The translations under genes were made by a program, and so were the position numbers. Below the pieces are notes generated by a model that saw nothing but the letters and a program-made list of their open reading frames with translations, ran no database searches and was not told the DNA's origin. Shown here piece after piece: positions 25,173 through 34,043 of a stretch of DNA of 64,000 bases. The first letter of the stretch is position 1. Each line of letters opens with the position of its first letter. The stretch spans positions 8,412,229 to 8,476,228 of the forward strand of contig NC_013131.1 in NCBI RefSeq assembly GCF_000024025.1. The letters are read 5' to 3'. Source of the DNA: Catenulispora acidiphila DSM 44928 (lineage in GTDB: Bacteria; Actinomycetota; Actinomycetes; Streptomycetales; Catenulisporaceae).

Positions 25173-25727
25173 TCAGGCGATGCGGCTGCGCTCGGGGGCG
25201 AGCATCACCAGCTGGTAGTCGAGCCCTGCGACCGAGAAGCGCAGGGCGTCGCGGGCCGAAGCCGGCGCCGAGGCGCTCGCACTGGTTCCCGCGCCTGAAC
25301 CGTCCGGCGTACCGGAGGCGGGCGGGACGTTCGGGTTCCGATCGTTCCCGCCCTTGGCGGAGGAGAACAGCCGCGGCACTCCGATGATCGCCGAGGTGAC
25401 CAGCGCGGCGAGCACGACCCACGCCACGTTCCGCCGCCAGCGCCGGCGCCGTCCGGTCCCGTAGTCGATCGGCGCGCTCTTGTCCCGGACCGGCGCGGGG
25501 GCGTCGGCGAGGTCGGTCGGGGTGCCGTCGGCCCGCCAGCCGCCGTCGTGCGGACGCTGGCGCTTCCACTTCTCGCTCAGCTCGCGCTGGCGCGCCGAGG
25601 GCTCCTTGAAGGTCGCGGTCTTCGTCGACTCCTTGGTGAAGGAGCGCTCGAACTCGGCCCACTCCTGCTCGGAGAGTATCGGCGCGTCACTGGGGTTCTC
25701 AGCGTTCTGGTTCTTGTCCTCGGCCAC
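25173..25727 (-). CDS. Single-pass membrane protein downstream of proA, function unknown
   Basis: A 184-residue protein starting at GTG 25727 (GGGAAGG upstream). The cytoplasmic N-terminal half has a recognisable conserved stretch seen in actinobacterial proteins at this locus: PILSEQEWAEFERSFTKESTKTATFKEPSARQRELSEKWKRQ. After a basic RRRRWRRN run comes one membrane segment (about 108-125), then a Ser/Ala/Pro linker and a short outside domain ending YQLVMLAPERSRIA. No enzymatic motif is seen. It follows proA on the same strand at 135 bases distance, so cotranscription is possible. Function is not established. Confidence 0.75.
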   Translation of the reverse strand: MAEDKNQNAENPSDAPILSEQEWAEFERSFTKESTKTATFKEPSARQRELSEKWKRQRPHDGGWRADGTPTDLADAPAPVRDKSAPIDYGTGRRRRWRRNVAWVVLAALVTSAIIGVPRLFSSAKGGNDRNPNVPPASGTPDGSGAGTSASASAPASARDALRFSVAGLDYQLVMLAPERSRIA

Positions 25728-25862
25728 GGCGGCCTTCCCCAAACCCTGTAAGGCACAGCCCACTTCCCCCGGGCCGCGACACGGACATGATGGGCGAAAG
25801 GCTACTTGATCCCGCTGCGTTGCACACCTGGTTCGAAGGCCCGGACCGCCTCGGGCCGCGCC

Positions 25863-27122
25863 TCACTCGCGGATCTGACCGTCGCCGACCATGAGGTACT
25901 TCGTGGAGGTGAGCTCCGGCAGCCCCATCGGTCCGCGCGCGTGGGTCTTCTGCGTCGAGATGCCGATCTCGGCGCCGAACCCGAACTCGCCGCCGTCGGT
26001 GAAGCGCGTGGAGACGTTCACGCCGACCGCCGCGGCGTCCACGCGCAGCTGGAAGGCGCGCGCGGCGTTCAGGTCGCGGGTGACGATCACGTCGGTGTGG
26101 CCGGTGTTGTAGGCGTTGACGTGCTCGATGGCGGCGTCCAGGGAGTCCACGACGGCCGCCGACAGGTCCAGCGACTCGTACTCCGCGGCGAAGTCCGCGT
26201 CGGTGGCGGGCACGACGGCGGCGGAGAAGGCGGCCACGCGCTTGTCGCCGTGCACCGTCACACCGCTGTCCGCCAGCGCGGCGAGCGCCTTGGGCAGGAA
26301 GGCGTCGGCGACATCGGCGTGCACGAGCAGCGACTCGGCGGCGTTGCAGACGCTGTAGCGCTGGGTCTTGGCGTTGATCAGGATCGACAGCGCCTGGTCG
26401 AGGTCGGCGGAGGCGTCGACGTAGACGTGGCAGTTGCCGGTCCCGGTCTCGATCACCGGGACCCGCGCGTGGTCCACGACGGACCGGATCAGCGAGGCGC
26501 CGCCGCGCGGGATGAGCACGTCGACCAGCCCGCGGGCGTTCATCAGGTGGGTGACTGCCTCATGGGAGTCACCGGGCACCAGCTGCACGGCGTCGGCCGG
26601 GAAGCCGGCGGTGGCCAGCGCGTCCCGCATCACGGCGACCAGCACGGTGTTGGAGTCCTTGGCGGAACTGGAGCCGCGCAGCAGGGCGGCGTTCCCGGAC
26701 TTGAGGCAGATCCCGGCGGCGTCGACGGTGACGTTGGGCCGCGCCTCGTAGATGATCCCGACCACACCGAGCGGCACCCGCACCTGCCGCAGCTCGATGC
26801 CGTTGGGCAGCACTCCCCCGCGCACGCTCTCCCCGACCGGGTCGGGCAGCGAGGCGAGCTGGCGCAGCGCGTCGGCGATCGCCGCGACCCGGCTGTCGGT
26901 GAGCGTCAGCCGGTCGATGTAGCCGGCCGGCGAGCCACCCTCCCTAGCCCGCTCGGTGTCGCGGCCGTTGGCGGCGACGATCTCGGCGGTGCGGGCGACG
27001 AGCGCGTCGGCCATGGCGTGCAGCGCCGCGTCCTTCTCACCGCGCGGTCGCTGCGCCAGGTCGGCCGCGGCCTTCTTGGCGCGGCGGGCGGCGTCCAGGA
27101 CTTCGGTCTGCAGGTCCGTCAT
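25863..27122 (-). CDS. proA: Glutamate-5-semialdehyde dehydrogenase (gamma-glutamyl phosphate reductase)
   Basis: Second step of proline synthesis: NADPH-dependent reduction of gamma-glutamyl phosphate to glutamate semialdehyde. The 419 residues match the family length. The active-site cysteine is in [17 protein letters not shown] (about residue 265), and the cofactor region contains [29 protein letters not shown], the hallmark of ProA. The C-terminus [30 protein letters not shown] is also diagnostic. ATG 27122. proB, its usual operon partner, lies 3.2 kb upstream, separated by the MerR/SnoaL and sigma-factor insert. Confidence 0.98.
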   Translation of the reverse strand: MTDLQTEVLDAARRAKKAAADLAQRPRGEKDAALHAMADALVARTAEIVAANGRDTERAREGGSPAGYIDRLTLTDSRVAAIADALRQLASLPDPVGESVRGGVLPNGIELRQVRVPLGVVGIIYEARPNVTVDAAGICLKSGNAALLRGSSSAKDSNTVLVAVMRDALATAGFPADAVQLVPGDSHEAVTHLMNARGLVDVLIPRGGASLIRSVVDHARVPVIETGTGNCHVYVDASADLDQALSILINAKTQRYSVCNAAESLLVHADVADAFLPKALAALADSGVTVHGDKRVAAFSAAVVPATDADFAAEYESLDLSAAVVDSLDAAIEHVNAYNTGHTDVIVTRDLNAARAFQLRVDAAAVGVNVSTRFTDGGEFGFGAEIGISTQKTHARGPMGLPELTSTKYLMVGDGQIRE

Positions 27123-27144
27123 GGGTCCAGCCTAGGCCGGACGG

Positions 27145-27181
27145 GGGCGTCTCAACGGGGATTTCGCCTGTCGAGACGCCC
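27145..27181 (-). terminator. Hairpin after the SnoaL-like gene
   Basis: GGGCGTCTC and GAGACGCCC form a perfect 9-bp stem with a 19-base loop, 36 bases after the SnoaL-like stop and just upstream of proA. Confidence 0.6.
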
Positions 27182-27216
27182 ACGCCGGGCAGGGCGGCGG
27201 CGCCGAGGGACGCCGG

Positions 27217-27636
27217 CTACGCCGCCAGCGGCTTCACCGTCAGCTGGTAGTCCTCCCGCACGCGGCCGTCGGCGTCCAGGACCAGGAACACCCTTGCCGA
27301 CCAGGCGGTCTCGCCGGCGTCGGGACCCTGGGCGTGGTCCAGGCGGATGGTGAAGGTGACGATGTCGGCGTGGACGGCGACGTCGTCGCCGCCGGTGGCG
27401 GTGTAGGTGGCGTTCGCGACGAAGGCTTCGTGGGCTTCGGCGACCCGATCGGTGAGGGCGGCGTGGCCGATGTATTGCTGGCCTTCGATGTACTCGATGC
27501 CATGGTCGGACCACAGGTTCGCGACGGCCTTGGCGCGGTCGGACGCGTCGGCGACAGCCCAGACGGCGATGTAGCGGTCCACGACGGCAGCGGCTTCGGT
27601 GGCGTCGACCGTGGTGTTCTCAGTGGTGTTCGTCAT
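27217..27636 (-). CDS. SnoaL-like / NTF2-fold protein
   Basis: A 139-residue alpha+beta cone-fold protein. ATEAAAVVDRYIAVWAVADASDRAKAVANLWSDHGIEYIEG is the usual first helix pair leading into the pocket, and the strands that follow (VAVHADIVTFTIRLDHAQ, SARVFLVLDADGRVREDYQLTV) fit the NTF2/SnoaL layout. Such proteins may be polyketide cyclases, isomerases or ligand binders; no catalytic residues can be assigned. ATG 27636. It is divergent from a MerR regulator, and its own promoter has the MerR-type 19-base spacer, so it is probably the MerR target. Confidence 0.85.
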   Translation of the reverse strand: MTNTTENTTVDATEAAAVVDRYIAVWAVADASDRAKAVANLWSDHGIEYIEGQQYIGHAALTDRVAEAHEAFVANATYTATGGDDVAVHADIVTFTIRLDHAQGPDAGETAWSARVFLVLDADGRVREDYQLTVKPLAA

Positions 27637-27643
27637 GGCCGTG

Positions 27644-27674
27644 ACTCTGTGGGCGCCGGTCACGGGAGGGTCAA
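27644..27674 (-). promoter_or_regulatory. MerR-type promoter of the SnoaL-like gene
   Basis: On the minus strand TTGACC (27674-27669) is followed after exactly 19 bases by CAGAGT (27649-27644), 7 bases before the ATG. The spacer begins with CTCCCGTGA, the left half of a MerR-family operator (GACCCTCCCGT type). Long 19-base spacers are a hallmark of MerR-activated promoters. Confidence 0.55.
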
Positions 27675-27689
27675 GCGCCTTGCGGCGGC

Positions 27690-27720
27690 AAGACTCTCCA
27701 GTAAGGGGAGGCCTCACAAT
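27690..27720 (+). promoter_or_regulatory. MerR-type promoter and operator of the merR gene
   Basis: AAGACT (27690-27695), a 19-base spacer and CACAAT (27715-27720), 6 bases before the ATG. The imperfect palindrome CTCTCC-AGTAA-GGGGAG occupies 27694-27710. Its left half GACTCTCCAGTAA matches GACCCTCCCGTGA of the opposing promoter at 10 of 13 positions. Confidence 0.6.
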
Positions 27721-27726
27721 CAAGGC

Positions 27727-28551
27727 ATGGGCTCGTTCCTCTCCATCGGCGATTTCTCGCGCGCCACGCACCTGACCGTCAAGACGCTCCGCCACTACCA
27801 CGACGTCGGGCTGCTGGAGCCGGCCGACATCGATCCCGTCACCGGCTACCGCCGCTACACCGTCGGTCAGATCCCCGCCGCTCAGGTGATCCGACGGTTC
27901 CGGGAGCTGGGTATGCCGCTGGAGGAGATCCGGACGGTGATGGACGCGCCCGACGTGGACACCCGCAACCAGCACATCGCCGCGCATCTGAACCGGCTGG
28001 AGGCGGAGCTGGGGCGGACGCAGCGCGCCGTCGCCTCCCTGCGCGATCTGCTGGCGCCCGGCGAGGCCGACGCCGTACCCGACATCACGCTGCGGGAGGC
28101 GCCGGCGATCCACGCCGCGGCGGTCACCGAGACCGTCGCGATGACCGACGGCGCCGCGTGGATGCAGGGCGCGCTCGGCGAGCTGTACGCCACCGTCGCG
28201 GGCCAGGGTCTGGCGCAGACCGGTCCGGCGGGCGGTCTGTTCACCGACGCGGTCTTCACCGCGCACCACGGCGAGTCGACCGTCTTCGTCCCCTGCGAAG
28301 GTCCGGTGCGGCCGCTGGGCCGGGTCCGTCCCGCCGAGGTCCCGGCTGCCGAACTCGCGGTCATCGAGCACGCCGGGCCGCCGATCGAGTCCGACCGGGC
28401 CTACGGCGCGCTGGCGGCGTACGTCGAGCGCCACGCGCTGGCGGTGCAGGGTCCCATTCGCGAGTACTACCTGGTCGGGCAGCGCGACACCGCGGATGTC
28501 ACGCGGTGGCGGACCGAGGTGTGCTGGCCGGTGTTCCGGGTCGGGAGCTGA
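27727..28551 (+). CDS. MerR-family regulator with GyrI-like effector domain
   Basis: A 274-residue transcription factor of the BltR/TipAL-like branch. The N-terminal winged helix reads FLSIGDFSRATHLTVKTLRHYHDVGLLEPADIDPVTGYRRYTVGQI, followed by the dimerisation coiled coil (about 75-120, NQHIAAHLNRLEAELGRTQRAVASLRDLL). The C-terminal ~150 residues resemble a GyrI-like small-molecule domain (AAVTETVAMTD..., VFTAHHGESTVFVPCEGP, YVERHALAVQGPIREYYLVGQRDT). It faces the SnoaL-like gene across a region with two MerR-type promoters and should control both itself and that gene. The inducer is probably a bulky hydrophobic compound, by analogy only. Confidence 0.92.
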   Translation: MGSFLSIGDFSRATHLTVKTLRHYHDVGLLEPADIDPVTGYRRYTVGQIPAAQVIRRFRELGMPLEEIRTVMDAPDVDTRNQHIAAHLNRLEAELGRTQRAVASLRDLLAPGEADAVPDITLREAPAIHAAAVTETVAMTDGAAWMQGALGELYATVAGQGLAQTGPAGGLFTDAVFTAHHGESTVFVPCEGPVRPLGRVRPAEVPAAELAVIEHAGPPIESDRAYGALAAYVERHALAVQGPIREYYLVGQRDTADVTRWRTEVCWPVFRVGS

Positions 28552-28578
28552 GGGCGGGAAGAAAATCGCCGGCGCCGA

Positions 28579-28596
28579 GGCAACCGATTCCCCGGC
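28579..28596 (+). promoter_or_regulatory. GGCAACC motif upstream of second sigma gene
   Basis: GGCAACCGATTCCCCGGC, 100 bases before the ATG at 28697, resembles the motif upstream of the other SigE-family gene (13156-13173). It may be an autoregulatory ECF -35 element. Confidence 0.35.
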
Positions 28597-28696
28597 CGTC
28601 CCGGTCAGGTGGGTGTCAGCGAGCGGGGCCACCGGGTCCCGCCGCCACCCGAGCCGCCTGTACCGGTCGGCGGGACACGCAAGGAGGGCCGGGCCG

Positions 28697-29215
28697 ATGG
28701 CGAGATCCGACCGTGACGCCGAGTTCACCGAGTACCTCAGAGCACGGTCAGGATGGCTGACCCGGGTCGGCTACCTGCTCTGCGGGGACTGGCACCGCGC
28801 CGACGACCTCGCCCAGACCGCGGCCGTCCGGCTGTACCGGCACTGGAACCGCGCGTCGCGCGTGGAGAACATCGACGCCTACGCGCGGCGGATCCTGGTC
28901 AACGCCTTCCTCGACGAGAAGCAGTCCGCCTGGTCCCGGTTCACCTTCCTGCACCGCGGCACGATCGAGCGGGAGGCGCCGGCACTCGACGCCGACGCCT
29001 CCCTCGATCTGCGCGGCGCGCTGGCGAAGTTGGCGCCGCGGCAGCGCGCGACCGTGGTGCTGCGCTACTACTGCGACCTGTCGGTCGAAGAAGCAGCCGA
29101 GGTACTCGGGTGTTCCACGGGCACCGTCAAGAGCCAGACGGCGCGGGCGCTGGCCAATCTGCGGGTGCTCCTGGCGCCCGCGGCGGCGATCGAACTCGAA
29201 GGGATCACCCGATGA
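28697..29215 (+). CDS. SigE-family ECF RNA polymerase sigma factor
   Basis: A second SigE-like (TIGR02983) sigma factor, 172 residues. Region 2 has YLLCGDWHRADDLAQTAAVRLYRHWNRASRVENIDAYARRILVN, including the Trp-containing core. Region 4 has LAPRQRATVVLRYYCDLSVEEAAEVLGCSTGTVKSQTARALANLR with the HTH. ATG 28697 has AAGGAGGG 8 bases upstream. It overlaps the membrane-protein gene (ATGA), the same arrangement as the pair at 11644-13124. The target regulon is unknown. Confidence 0.93.
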   Translation: MARSDRDAEFTEYLRARSGWLTRVGYLLCGDWHRADDLAQTAAVRLYRHWNRASRVENIDAYARRILVNAFLDEKQSAWSRFTFLHRGTIEREAPALDADASLDLRGALAKLAPRQRATVVLRYYCDLSVEEAAEVLGCSTGTVKSQTARALANLRVLLAPAAAIELEGITR

Positions 29216-30261
29216 ACGACGATCTGTATCCGACGACAACCCTGCCGACGGCTCTGCGCATGATCGCGGACGACGGCCAACCGCCCGCCATGGACGTCGA
29301 GCGCGTCCTGCACGAGGGACGGAACAGCCTGGTGCGGCGGCGCATGGCGGCGCTCGGCGGCGGGACCGCGGTGCTGGCCGTGACCGCGCTGGCGGTCGGC
29401 GCGCTGACCGGGATGGGAAGCGGGGTGCAGGACCGCGCGGGGGCGGCGAGCGCCGCGTTCACCGTGGATCCGCACGATCCAGTGCTCACCCACTGGCAGT
29501 TCGGCTACATGCCTTCGGGGATGGTCGCCTACGGCGGCGTCGATACGACCGACGAGCAGATGAGCGCGATACTGGAATCCGAGAACTCGCTCTTCCAACT
29601 GCAACTCATCCCCATGGAGGCTCCCATCCTCATCGACGGGGACCCCCGCGGCAGCGGCCCGACCGAGAAGGTCTCGGTGAAGGTGCCCGGGACGGCCAAG
29701 GCCTACTGGGAGGGCTACGGAAAGGGCCGGATCACCACGACCAACGGCCGAGGCGGCCAGATGGCCACCCTGGACCTGCAGCTGAAAAGCGGTCAGTGGG
29801 CGAGTCTGACGGCCAACAACATCGAGGCTCGCGCGGACTGGGAGGAGCAGGTTCTCCAGGCGGCCGCCGGCCTGGTCCACGAGGACCGCTCGGTCCCGAT
29901 GCCCTTCCAACTCGCCGGAGCCCTCCCCCAGAGCTTCACGTTCAGAGGCGGCAGCGTCATGCGCAAGAGCGGGGTCGCCACCGCCTACATGATGTACCGC
30001 CTGGGCCCTGAGACGAATCAGATCTTCGAAGACATCGTCAGCATCGACGCGTCCACGGTGGGCGATACGGCGAACTCAAGCAATCAGAACCCGAATATGG
30101 ATTCTGTCTGCAAGGACTCCAAGGGCTTGACCATCTGTGTGTCCTACCCCAAGAAGGTTCCCGCCGAGCTGACGGCGATCGGCGGCCCGCAAGCCCTGCT
30201 GGACCGGGTGACCTCGCTCGGCACGGACCCCGCGAACTGGACGACGGACGTCATCCGCTAG
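29212..30261 (+). CDS. Single-pass membrane protein coupled to SigE-family sigma factor
   Basis: A 349-residue type II membrane protein whose ATG overlaps the sigma stop codon. A short cytoplasmic segment (about 1-45, LPTALRMIADDGQPPAMDVERVLHEGRNSLVRRRM) is followed by one membrane helix (about 46-66) and a long outside domain. The cytoplasmic part resembles that of many proteins next to SigE-like factors. A late Cys pair (SVCKDSKGLTICVSY) could form a disulfide outside the cell. It has no zinc anti-sigma motif. I infer a regulatory or sensory role toward the sigma factor. A strong terminator follows 18 bases after the stop. Confidence 0.8.
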   Translation: MNDDLYPTTTLPTALRMIADDGQPPAMDVERVLHEGRNSLVRRRMAALGGGTAVLAVTALAVGALTGMGSGVQDRAGAASAAFTVDPHDPVLTHWQFGYMPSGMVAYGGVDTTDEQMSAILESENSLFQLQLIPMEAPILIDGDPRGSGPTEKVSVKVPGTAKAYWEGYGKGRITTTNGRGGQMATLDLQLKSGQWASLTANNIEARADWEEQVLQAAAGLVHEDRSVPMPFQLAGALPQSFTFRGGSVMRKSGVATAYMMYRLGPETNQIFEDIVSIDASTVGDTANSSNQNPNMDSVCKDSKGLTICVSYPKKVPAELTAIGGPQALLDRVTSLGTDPANWTTDVIR

Positions 30262-30278
30262 CCGCGCGAGGAAAACGC

Positions 30279-30313
30279 AGAGCCGGGACTACCTGACAGG
30301 CAGTCCCGACTCT
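30279..30313. terminator. Rho-independent terminator
   Basis: AGAGCCGGGACTACCT and AGGCAGTCCCGACTCT form a near-perfect stem with a GAC loop, followed by TTCCTT. It lies between the convergent membrane-protein gene and proB and is the best intrinsic terminator in the window. Confidence 0.85.
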
Positions 30314-30355
30314 TTCCTTCGTCGATTCAATACCCTGAGTCGCGCCAGACGCCGC

Positions 30356-31483
30356 TCAGCGCAAGACGACCAAGTCGTCCCGGTGCACCAGCTCCCGCTC
30401 GTATTGCGGTCCCAGCGCCGCCGCCAGTTCCCGCGTCGAGCGCCCGAGCAGCTCCGGCAGCTCGCTCGCGTCGTAGTTCACCAGCCCGCGCGCGACCGCG
30501 ACCCCGGCGTCGTCCACCAGATCCACCGGGTCCCCGGCGTTGAAGGACCCTTCGACCCCCGTCACGCCGGCGGGCAGCAGCGACAGCCGCCGCTCGACCA
30601 CCGCGCGTACCGCGCCGGGGTCCAGGTGCAGCGCCCCGCGCGTGTCGGCGGCGTGCGCCAGCCACAGCAGCCGGGTCGGCGTCCGCGAACCGGTCCGGTG
30701 GAACAGCGTGCCGACGGCCTCGCCGCGCAGCGCCCGCGAGGCGTGCGCCGCCGACGTCAGCACCACCGGGATCCCGGCCTCGGTGGCGATGCGCGCCGCC
30801 TCGACCTTCGTCGCCATCCCGCCGGTCCCGAGCCCGGCCTTGCCGGCGCCGCCGATGGAGATGCCGGCCAGGTCCGCCGGGCCGCGGACGTCGGCGACCT
30901 GGGACGTGCCCGGCTTGGACGGGTCGCCGTCGTAGAGCGCGTCCACATCGGAGAGCAGGACCAGCAGGTCGGCGTGCACCAGGTGCGCCACGAGAGCGGC
31001 CAGCCGGTCGTTGTCGCCGAAGCGGATCTCGTGCGTGGCGACCGTGTCGTTCTCGTTCACGATCGGCACGACGTTCATGTCCAGCAGCCGCGCCATCGTC
31101 TGGTGCGCGTTGCGGTAGTGCGAGCGCCGCGTGGTGTCGTCGACCGTGAGCAGGACCTGCCCGACGGTGCGGCCGTAGCGCGCGAAGGAAGCCGTGTACC
31201 GCCCGACCAGCAGACCCTGGCCGACGGACGCCGCGGCCTGCTGCGTCGGCAGGTCCTTGGGGCGCTTGCGCAGGCCCAGCGGCGACAGGCCCGCGGCGAT
31301 GGCGCCGGAGGACACCAGCACCAGCTGCGTCCCCGGCACGCCGAGGCGCGAGGCGAGGGCGTCGACCAAAGCGTCGACGCGCTCGCCGGACAGCCCGCCG
31401 ACCGCGGTGGTCAGCGACGAGGAGCCGACCTTGACCACGATCCGCCGGGCGGCGGACACCTCTTCTCGCACCTGGCCGGACAC
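30356..31483 (-). CDS. proB: Glutamate 5-kinase
   Basis: First step of proline synthesis, phosphorylating glutamate; usually feedback-inhibited by proline. The 375 residues contain the amino-acid-kinase N-terminus RRIVVKVGSSSLT, the glutamate site VPIVNENDTVATHEIRFGDNDRLAALVA (about residues 143-170) and the ATP-binding IGGAGKAGLGTGGMATKVEAA. The C-terminal ~95 residues form a PUA domain. GTG 31483 is the start. It lies directly downstream of obgE on the same strand, as in Streptomyces. Confidence 0.98.
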   Translation of the reverse strand: MSGQVREEVSAARRIVVKVGSSSLTTAVGGLSGERVDALVDALASRLGVPGTQLVLVSSGAIAAGLSPLGLRKRPKDLPTQQAAASVGQGLLVGRYTASFARYGRTVGQVLLTVDDTTRRSHYRNAHQTMARLLDMNVVPIVNENDTVATHEIRFGDNDRLAALVAHLVHADLLVLLSDVDALYDGDPSKPGTSQVADVRGPADLAGISIGGAGKAGLGTGGMATKVEAARIATEAGIPVVLTSAAHASRALRGEAVGTLFHRTGSRTPTRLLWLAHAADTRGALHLDPGAVRAVVERRLSLLPAGVTGVEGSFNAGDPVDLVDDAGVAVARGLVNYDASELPELLGRSTRELAAALGPQYERELVHRDDLVVLR

Positions 31484-31512
31484 GGTCGCTCAGAACCCTT
31501 ACTCTCGGCTTC

Positions 31513-31550
31513 TCGCGGACTGTCGCGGACTGTCGCGGATTGTCGCGGGA
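31513..31550. repeat. 10-bp tandem repeat
   Basis: Four near-identical copies of TCGCGGACTG (TCGCGGACTG, TCGCGGACTG, TCGCGGATTG, TCGCGGGA) between obgE and proB, with a further GTCGCGGG at about 31564. It could be a slippage-prone site or a protein-binding array. Confidence 0.7.
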
Positions 31551-31571
31551 TGGCTGCGGCCCTGTCGCGGG

Positions 31572-33074
31572 CTAGTCGTCGTCCTCGGGGGCGAACAGAT
31601 CGATTGTCCCATCCGCGCGGCGCCGGTGCGCCTTGCGATACTCGGCGTCTCGCGATGTGGGCCGCTCCTCGTGCAGGTGCAGGCGGGGGTCCTCGCCGCG
31701 GCGGCCGCCGGTGGCGGTGACGCCGAGCGCGCCGGTGGGGATCGAGGGCTGCCAGTCGAAGACCACGGCGCGCGGGCCGTCGCCGATGACCACCGTGTCG
31801 CCCTCGTTCGCGCCCATCTTGACCAGCTCGGTCTCGACCCCGAGCTTGTTCAGCCGGTCGGCGAGGTAGCCGACCGCCTCCTCGTTGTTGAAGTCGGTCT
31901 GGCGCACCCAGCGCTCGGGCTTGGTGCCGCGCACGAAGTAGGCGTCCTCGGCCTCGTCGTAGGTGATGGTGAAGCCGATCTCGTCGACCGCCTTGGGGCG
32001 GATGACGATGCGCTCGGGCTCCGGCTCGACGCGGTTCGCGCGCGCGGTGTCCACGATCTTCGCCAGCGCGAAGGACAGCTCGCGCAGTCCGGCGCGGGAC
32101 ACCGCGGAGACCTCGTAGACGTCCAGCCCGCGAGCCGCCAGCTCCGGCCGCACGATGTCGGCCAGGTCCTGGCCCTCGGGGATGTCGGTCTTGTTCAGCA
32201 CGACCAGGCGCGGCCGGTCGGACAGCTTGCCGTAGATCCCCCACTCGCTCTCGTCGCGGGAGTCCTCGTAGGCGCGCAGTTCGGCCTCGATGACGTCCAG
32301 GTCGGAGATCGGGTCGCGGTCGCTCTCCAGGGTCGCGCAGTCCAGGACGTGCACGAGCACAGCGCAGCGCTCGATGTGCCGCAGGAACTCGTGGCCCAGG
32401 CCCTTGCCGTCGGAGGCGCCGGGGATCAGCCCGGGCACGTCGGCGATGGTGTAGACCGACTCCCCGGCGCTGACCACGCCGAGGTTCGGGACCAGGGTGG
32501 TGAACGGGTAGTCGGCGATCTTCGGCTTGGCCGCGGACACCGCCGCGATCAGCGAGGACTTGCCGGCGCTGGGGTAGCCGACCAGGGCCACGTCGGCGAC
32601 CGACTTCAGCTCCAGGGTGAACTCGCCGTCGTCGCCGGGCTCGCCGAGCAGCGCGAAGCCGGGCGCCTTGCGCTTGGAGGTGGACAGCGCCGCGTTGCCG
32701 AGGCCCCCGATGCCGCCGTGCGCGACGACGAACCGGGTCCCGCCGCCCACCAGGTCGGCGACCACCTCGCCGAAGGCGTCCTTCACCACGGTGCCGGAGG
32801 GCACCGGCAGCACCAGGTCGACGCCGTTGGCACCGGTCTGGAAGTCACCGCCCCCGGGCTTGCCGTTGGTGGCCTTGCGGTGCGGGGAGAAGTGGTAGTC
32901 CAGCAGCGAGTTCGTGTTCGGATCCACCACCAGGACGATGTCCCCGCCGCGGCCGCCGTTGGCGCCGTCGGGCCCGCCGAGCGGCTTGAACTTCTCGCGC
33001 CTGACCGAGGCGCAGCCGTGGCCGCCGTTCCCGGCCGTGACATGCAGCTTCACACGATCGACGAATGTCGCCAT
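31572..33074 (-). CDS. obgE: GTPase Obg/CgtA
   Basis: Essential ribosome-associated GTPase linking ribosome assembly with growth and, in Streptomyces, sporulation. The glycine-rich OBG fold (about 1-160; [32 protein letters not shown]) is complete. The G domain (about 160-335) has the P-loop GYPSAGKSS near 167, the switch [10 protein letters not shown] and NKTD. The C-terminal OCT domain (about 355-430) is followed by an actinobacterial basic/acidic tail ([18 protein letters not shown]). ATG 33074 has AAGGAGG upstream. It follows rplU-rpmA in the classical L21-L27-Obg arrangement. Confidence 0.98.
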   Translation of the reverse strand: MATFVDRVKLHVTAGNGGHGCASVRREKFKPLGGPDGANGGRGGDIVLVVDPNTNSLLDYHFSPHRKATNGKPGGGDFQTGANGVDLVLPVPSGTVVKDAFGEVVADLVGGGTRFVVAHGGIGGLGNAALSTSKRKAPGFALLGEPGDDGEFTLELKSVADVALVGYPSAGKSSLIAAVSAAKPKIADYPFTTLVPNLGVVSAGESVYTIADVPGLIPGASDGKGLGHEFLRHIERCAVLVHVLDCATLESDRDPISDLDVIEAELRAYEDSRDESEWGIYGKLSDRPRLVVLNKTDIPEGQDLADIVRPELAARGLDVYEVSAVSRAGLRELSFALAKIVDTARANRVEPEPERIVIRPKAVDEIGFTITYDEAEDAYFVRGTKPERWVRQTDFNNEEAVGYLADRLNKLGVETELVKMGANEGDTVVIGDGPRAVVFDWQPSIPTGALGVTATGGRRGEDPRLHLHEERPTSRDAEYRKAHRRRADGTIDLFAPEDDD

Positions 33075-33120
33075 GGTCAGCGCCTCCTTGCTGTTGTGGA
33101 CAAGCGGTGAAACACGAAGA

Positions 33121-33148
33121 AGCGGGCCGGGGTAGCCCCCGGCCCGCT
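33121..33148 (-). terminator. Strong hairpin between rpmA and obgE
   Basis: AGCGGGCCGGGG and CCCCGGCCCGCT make a perfect 12-bp stem around a 4-base loop, 17 bases after the rpmA stop. Without a U-tract it may attenuate rather than stop, giving more r-protein than Obg mRNA. Confidence 0.65.
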
Positions 33149-33164
33149 CCGCAGAAGCCGAGAT

Positions 33165-33422
33165 CTACTCAGCCGCCGGGACGATCGAGATGACGCGCCG
33201 GCCGCGCAGAGTGCCGAACTCCACCTTGCCCGCGGCGAGCGCGAACAGGGTGTCGTCCTTGCCGCGGCCCATGTTCAGGCCGGGGTGGAAGTGGGTGCCG
33301 CGCTGGCGGATGATGATCTCGCCGGCGTTGACGTTCTGGCCGCCGAAACGCTTCACGCCGAGGCGCTGGGCATTGGAATCGCGACCGTTCTTGGAGGACG
33401 AAGCGCCCTTCTTGTGTGCCAT
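33165..33422 (-). CDS. rpmA: 50S ribosomal protein L27
   Basis: L27 sits at the peptidyl-transferase centre of the large subunit. The 85 residues begin [29 protein letters not shown], so no Firmicutes-type cleavable N-terminal extension is present. The [27 protein letters not shown] segment is diagnostic. It lies 15 bases downstream of rplU and upstream of obgE. Confidence 0.99.
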   Translation of the reverse strand: MAHKKGASSSKNGRDSNAQRLGVKRFGGQNVNAGEIIIRQRGTHFHPGLNMGRGKDDTLFALAAGKVEFGTLRGRRVISIVPAAE

Positions 33423-33437
33423 GGTTCGCCCCTGCCC

Positions 33438-33770
33438 TTACTTCGTGCCGCTGTCGATGGCGGTGATCTTGATCTGGGTGTGCTTCTGGCGGTGGCCCTT
33501 GCGCACGCGGTAGCCGGTCTTGTTCTTGTACTTGAGGATGTGGATCTTCGGACCCTTGGTCTCCTCGACCACCTCGGCCTTGACCTTCACGCCCTCCAGG
33601 ACCCACGGGTCGGAGGTGACGGCGTCGCCGTCGACGAGCAGGATCGCGGAGAGTTCCACTTCCTGGCCGGCCGGGACCTTGGGAAGGCGGTCCACCTCGA
33701 CGACGTCGCCGACAGCCACCTTGTGCTGCCGTCCGCCGCTCTTGACGATCGCGTACACCGCGAAACTCAC
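33438..33770 (-). CDS. rplU: 50S ribosomal protein L21
   Basis: L21 binds 23S rRNA in the large subunit. The 110-residue frame contains [25 protein letters not shown] and the C-terminal [25 protein letters not shown] signature. The frame opens with GTG at 33770; an alternative GTG four codons later (33758) would give the MYAIV start usual in Streptomyces, and neither has a strong ribosome binding site (GAAGAGA precedes the first). First gene of the rplU-rpmA(-obgE) unit. The 273-base gap upstream toward rne should contain its promoter. Confidence 0.97.
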   Translation of the reverse strand: MSFAVYAIVKSGGRQHKVAVGDVVEVDRLPKVPAGQEVELSAILLVDGDAVTSDPWVLEGVKVKAEVVEETKGPKIHILKYKNKTGYRVRKGHRQKHTQIKITAIDSGTK

Positions 33771-34043
33771 TCTCTTCTCGTCGACTGGGGGTCGATCAGG
33801 TCTGCTGCCTTACTCGCGACCAACTCAGTAGCTGGTCACAAGCGTCCGGCACTTCTTGCGAGGTGCGGACTGACGACCCATCGAGCCGATCATCATCCGG
33901 GCCGCCTCTGCTCGCGCAGGGGCCCTGGATGCCGGGCACACGTATCGCATGCCGAAGCTCAAGGGTACGGAAGTCCGCGCCTGTGGGTCAAACTGGCGCC
34001 GGACAGGTCCGGCCGAGCTGTGCCGCCCGGCCGGACCCGCCCG

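Noticed and set aside
28579-28610. Full ECF promoter before the second sigma gene
   Set aside because: GTC occurs too close to the CAACC (11-base spacer) for a standard -35/-10 pair, so only the -35-like motif is reported.
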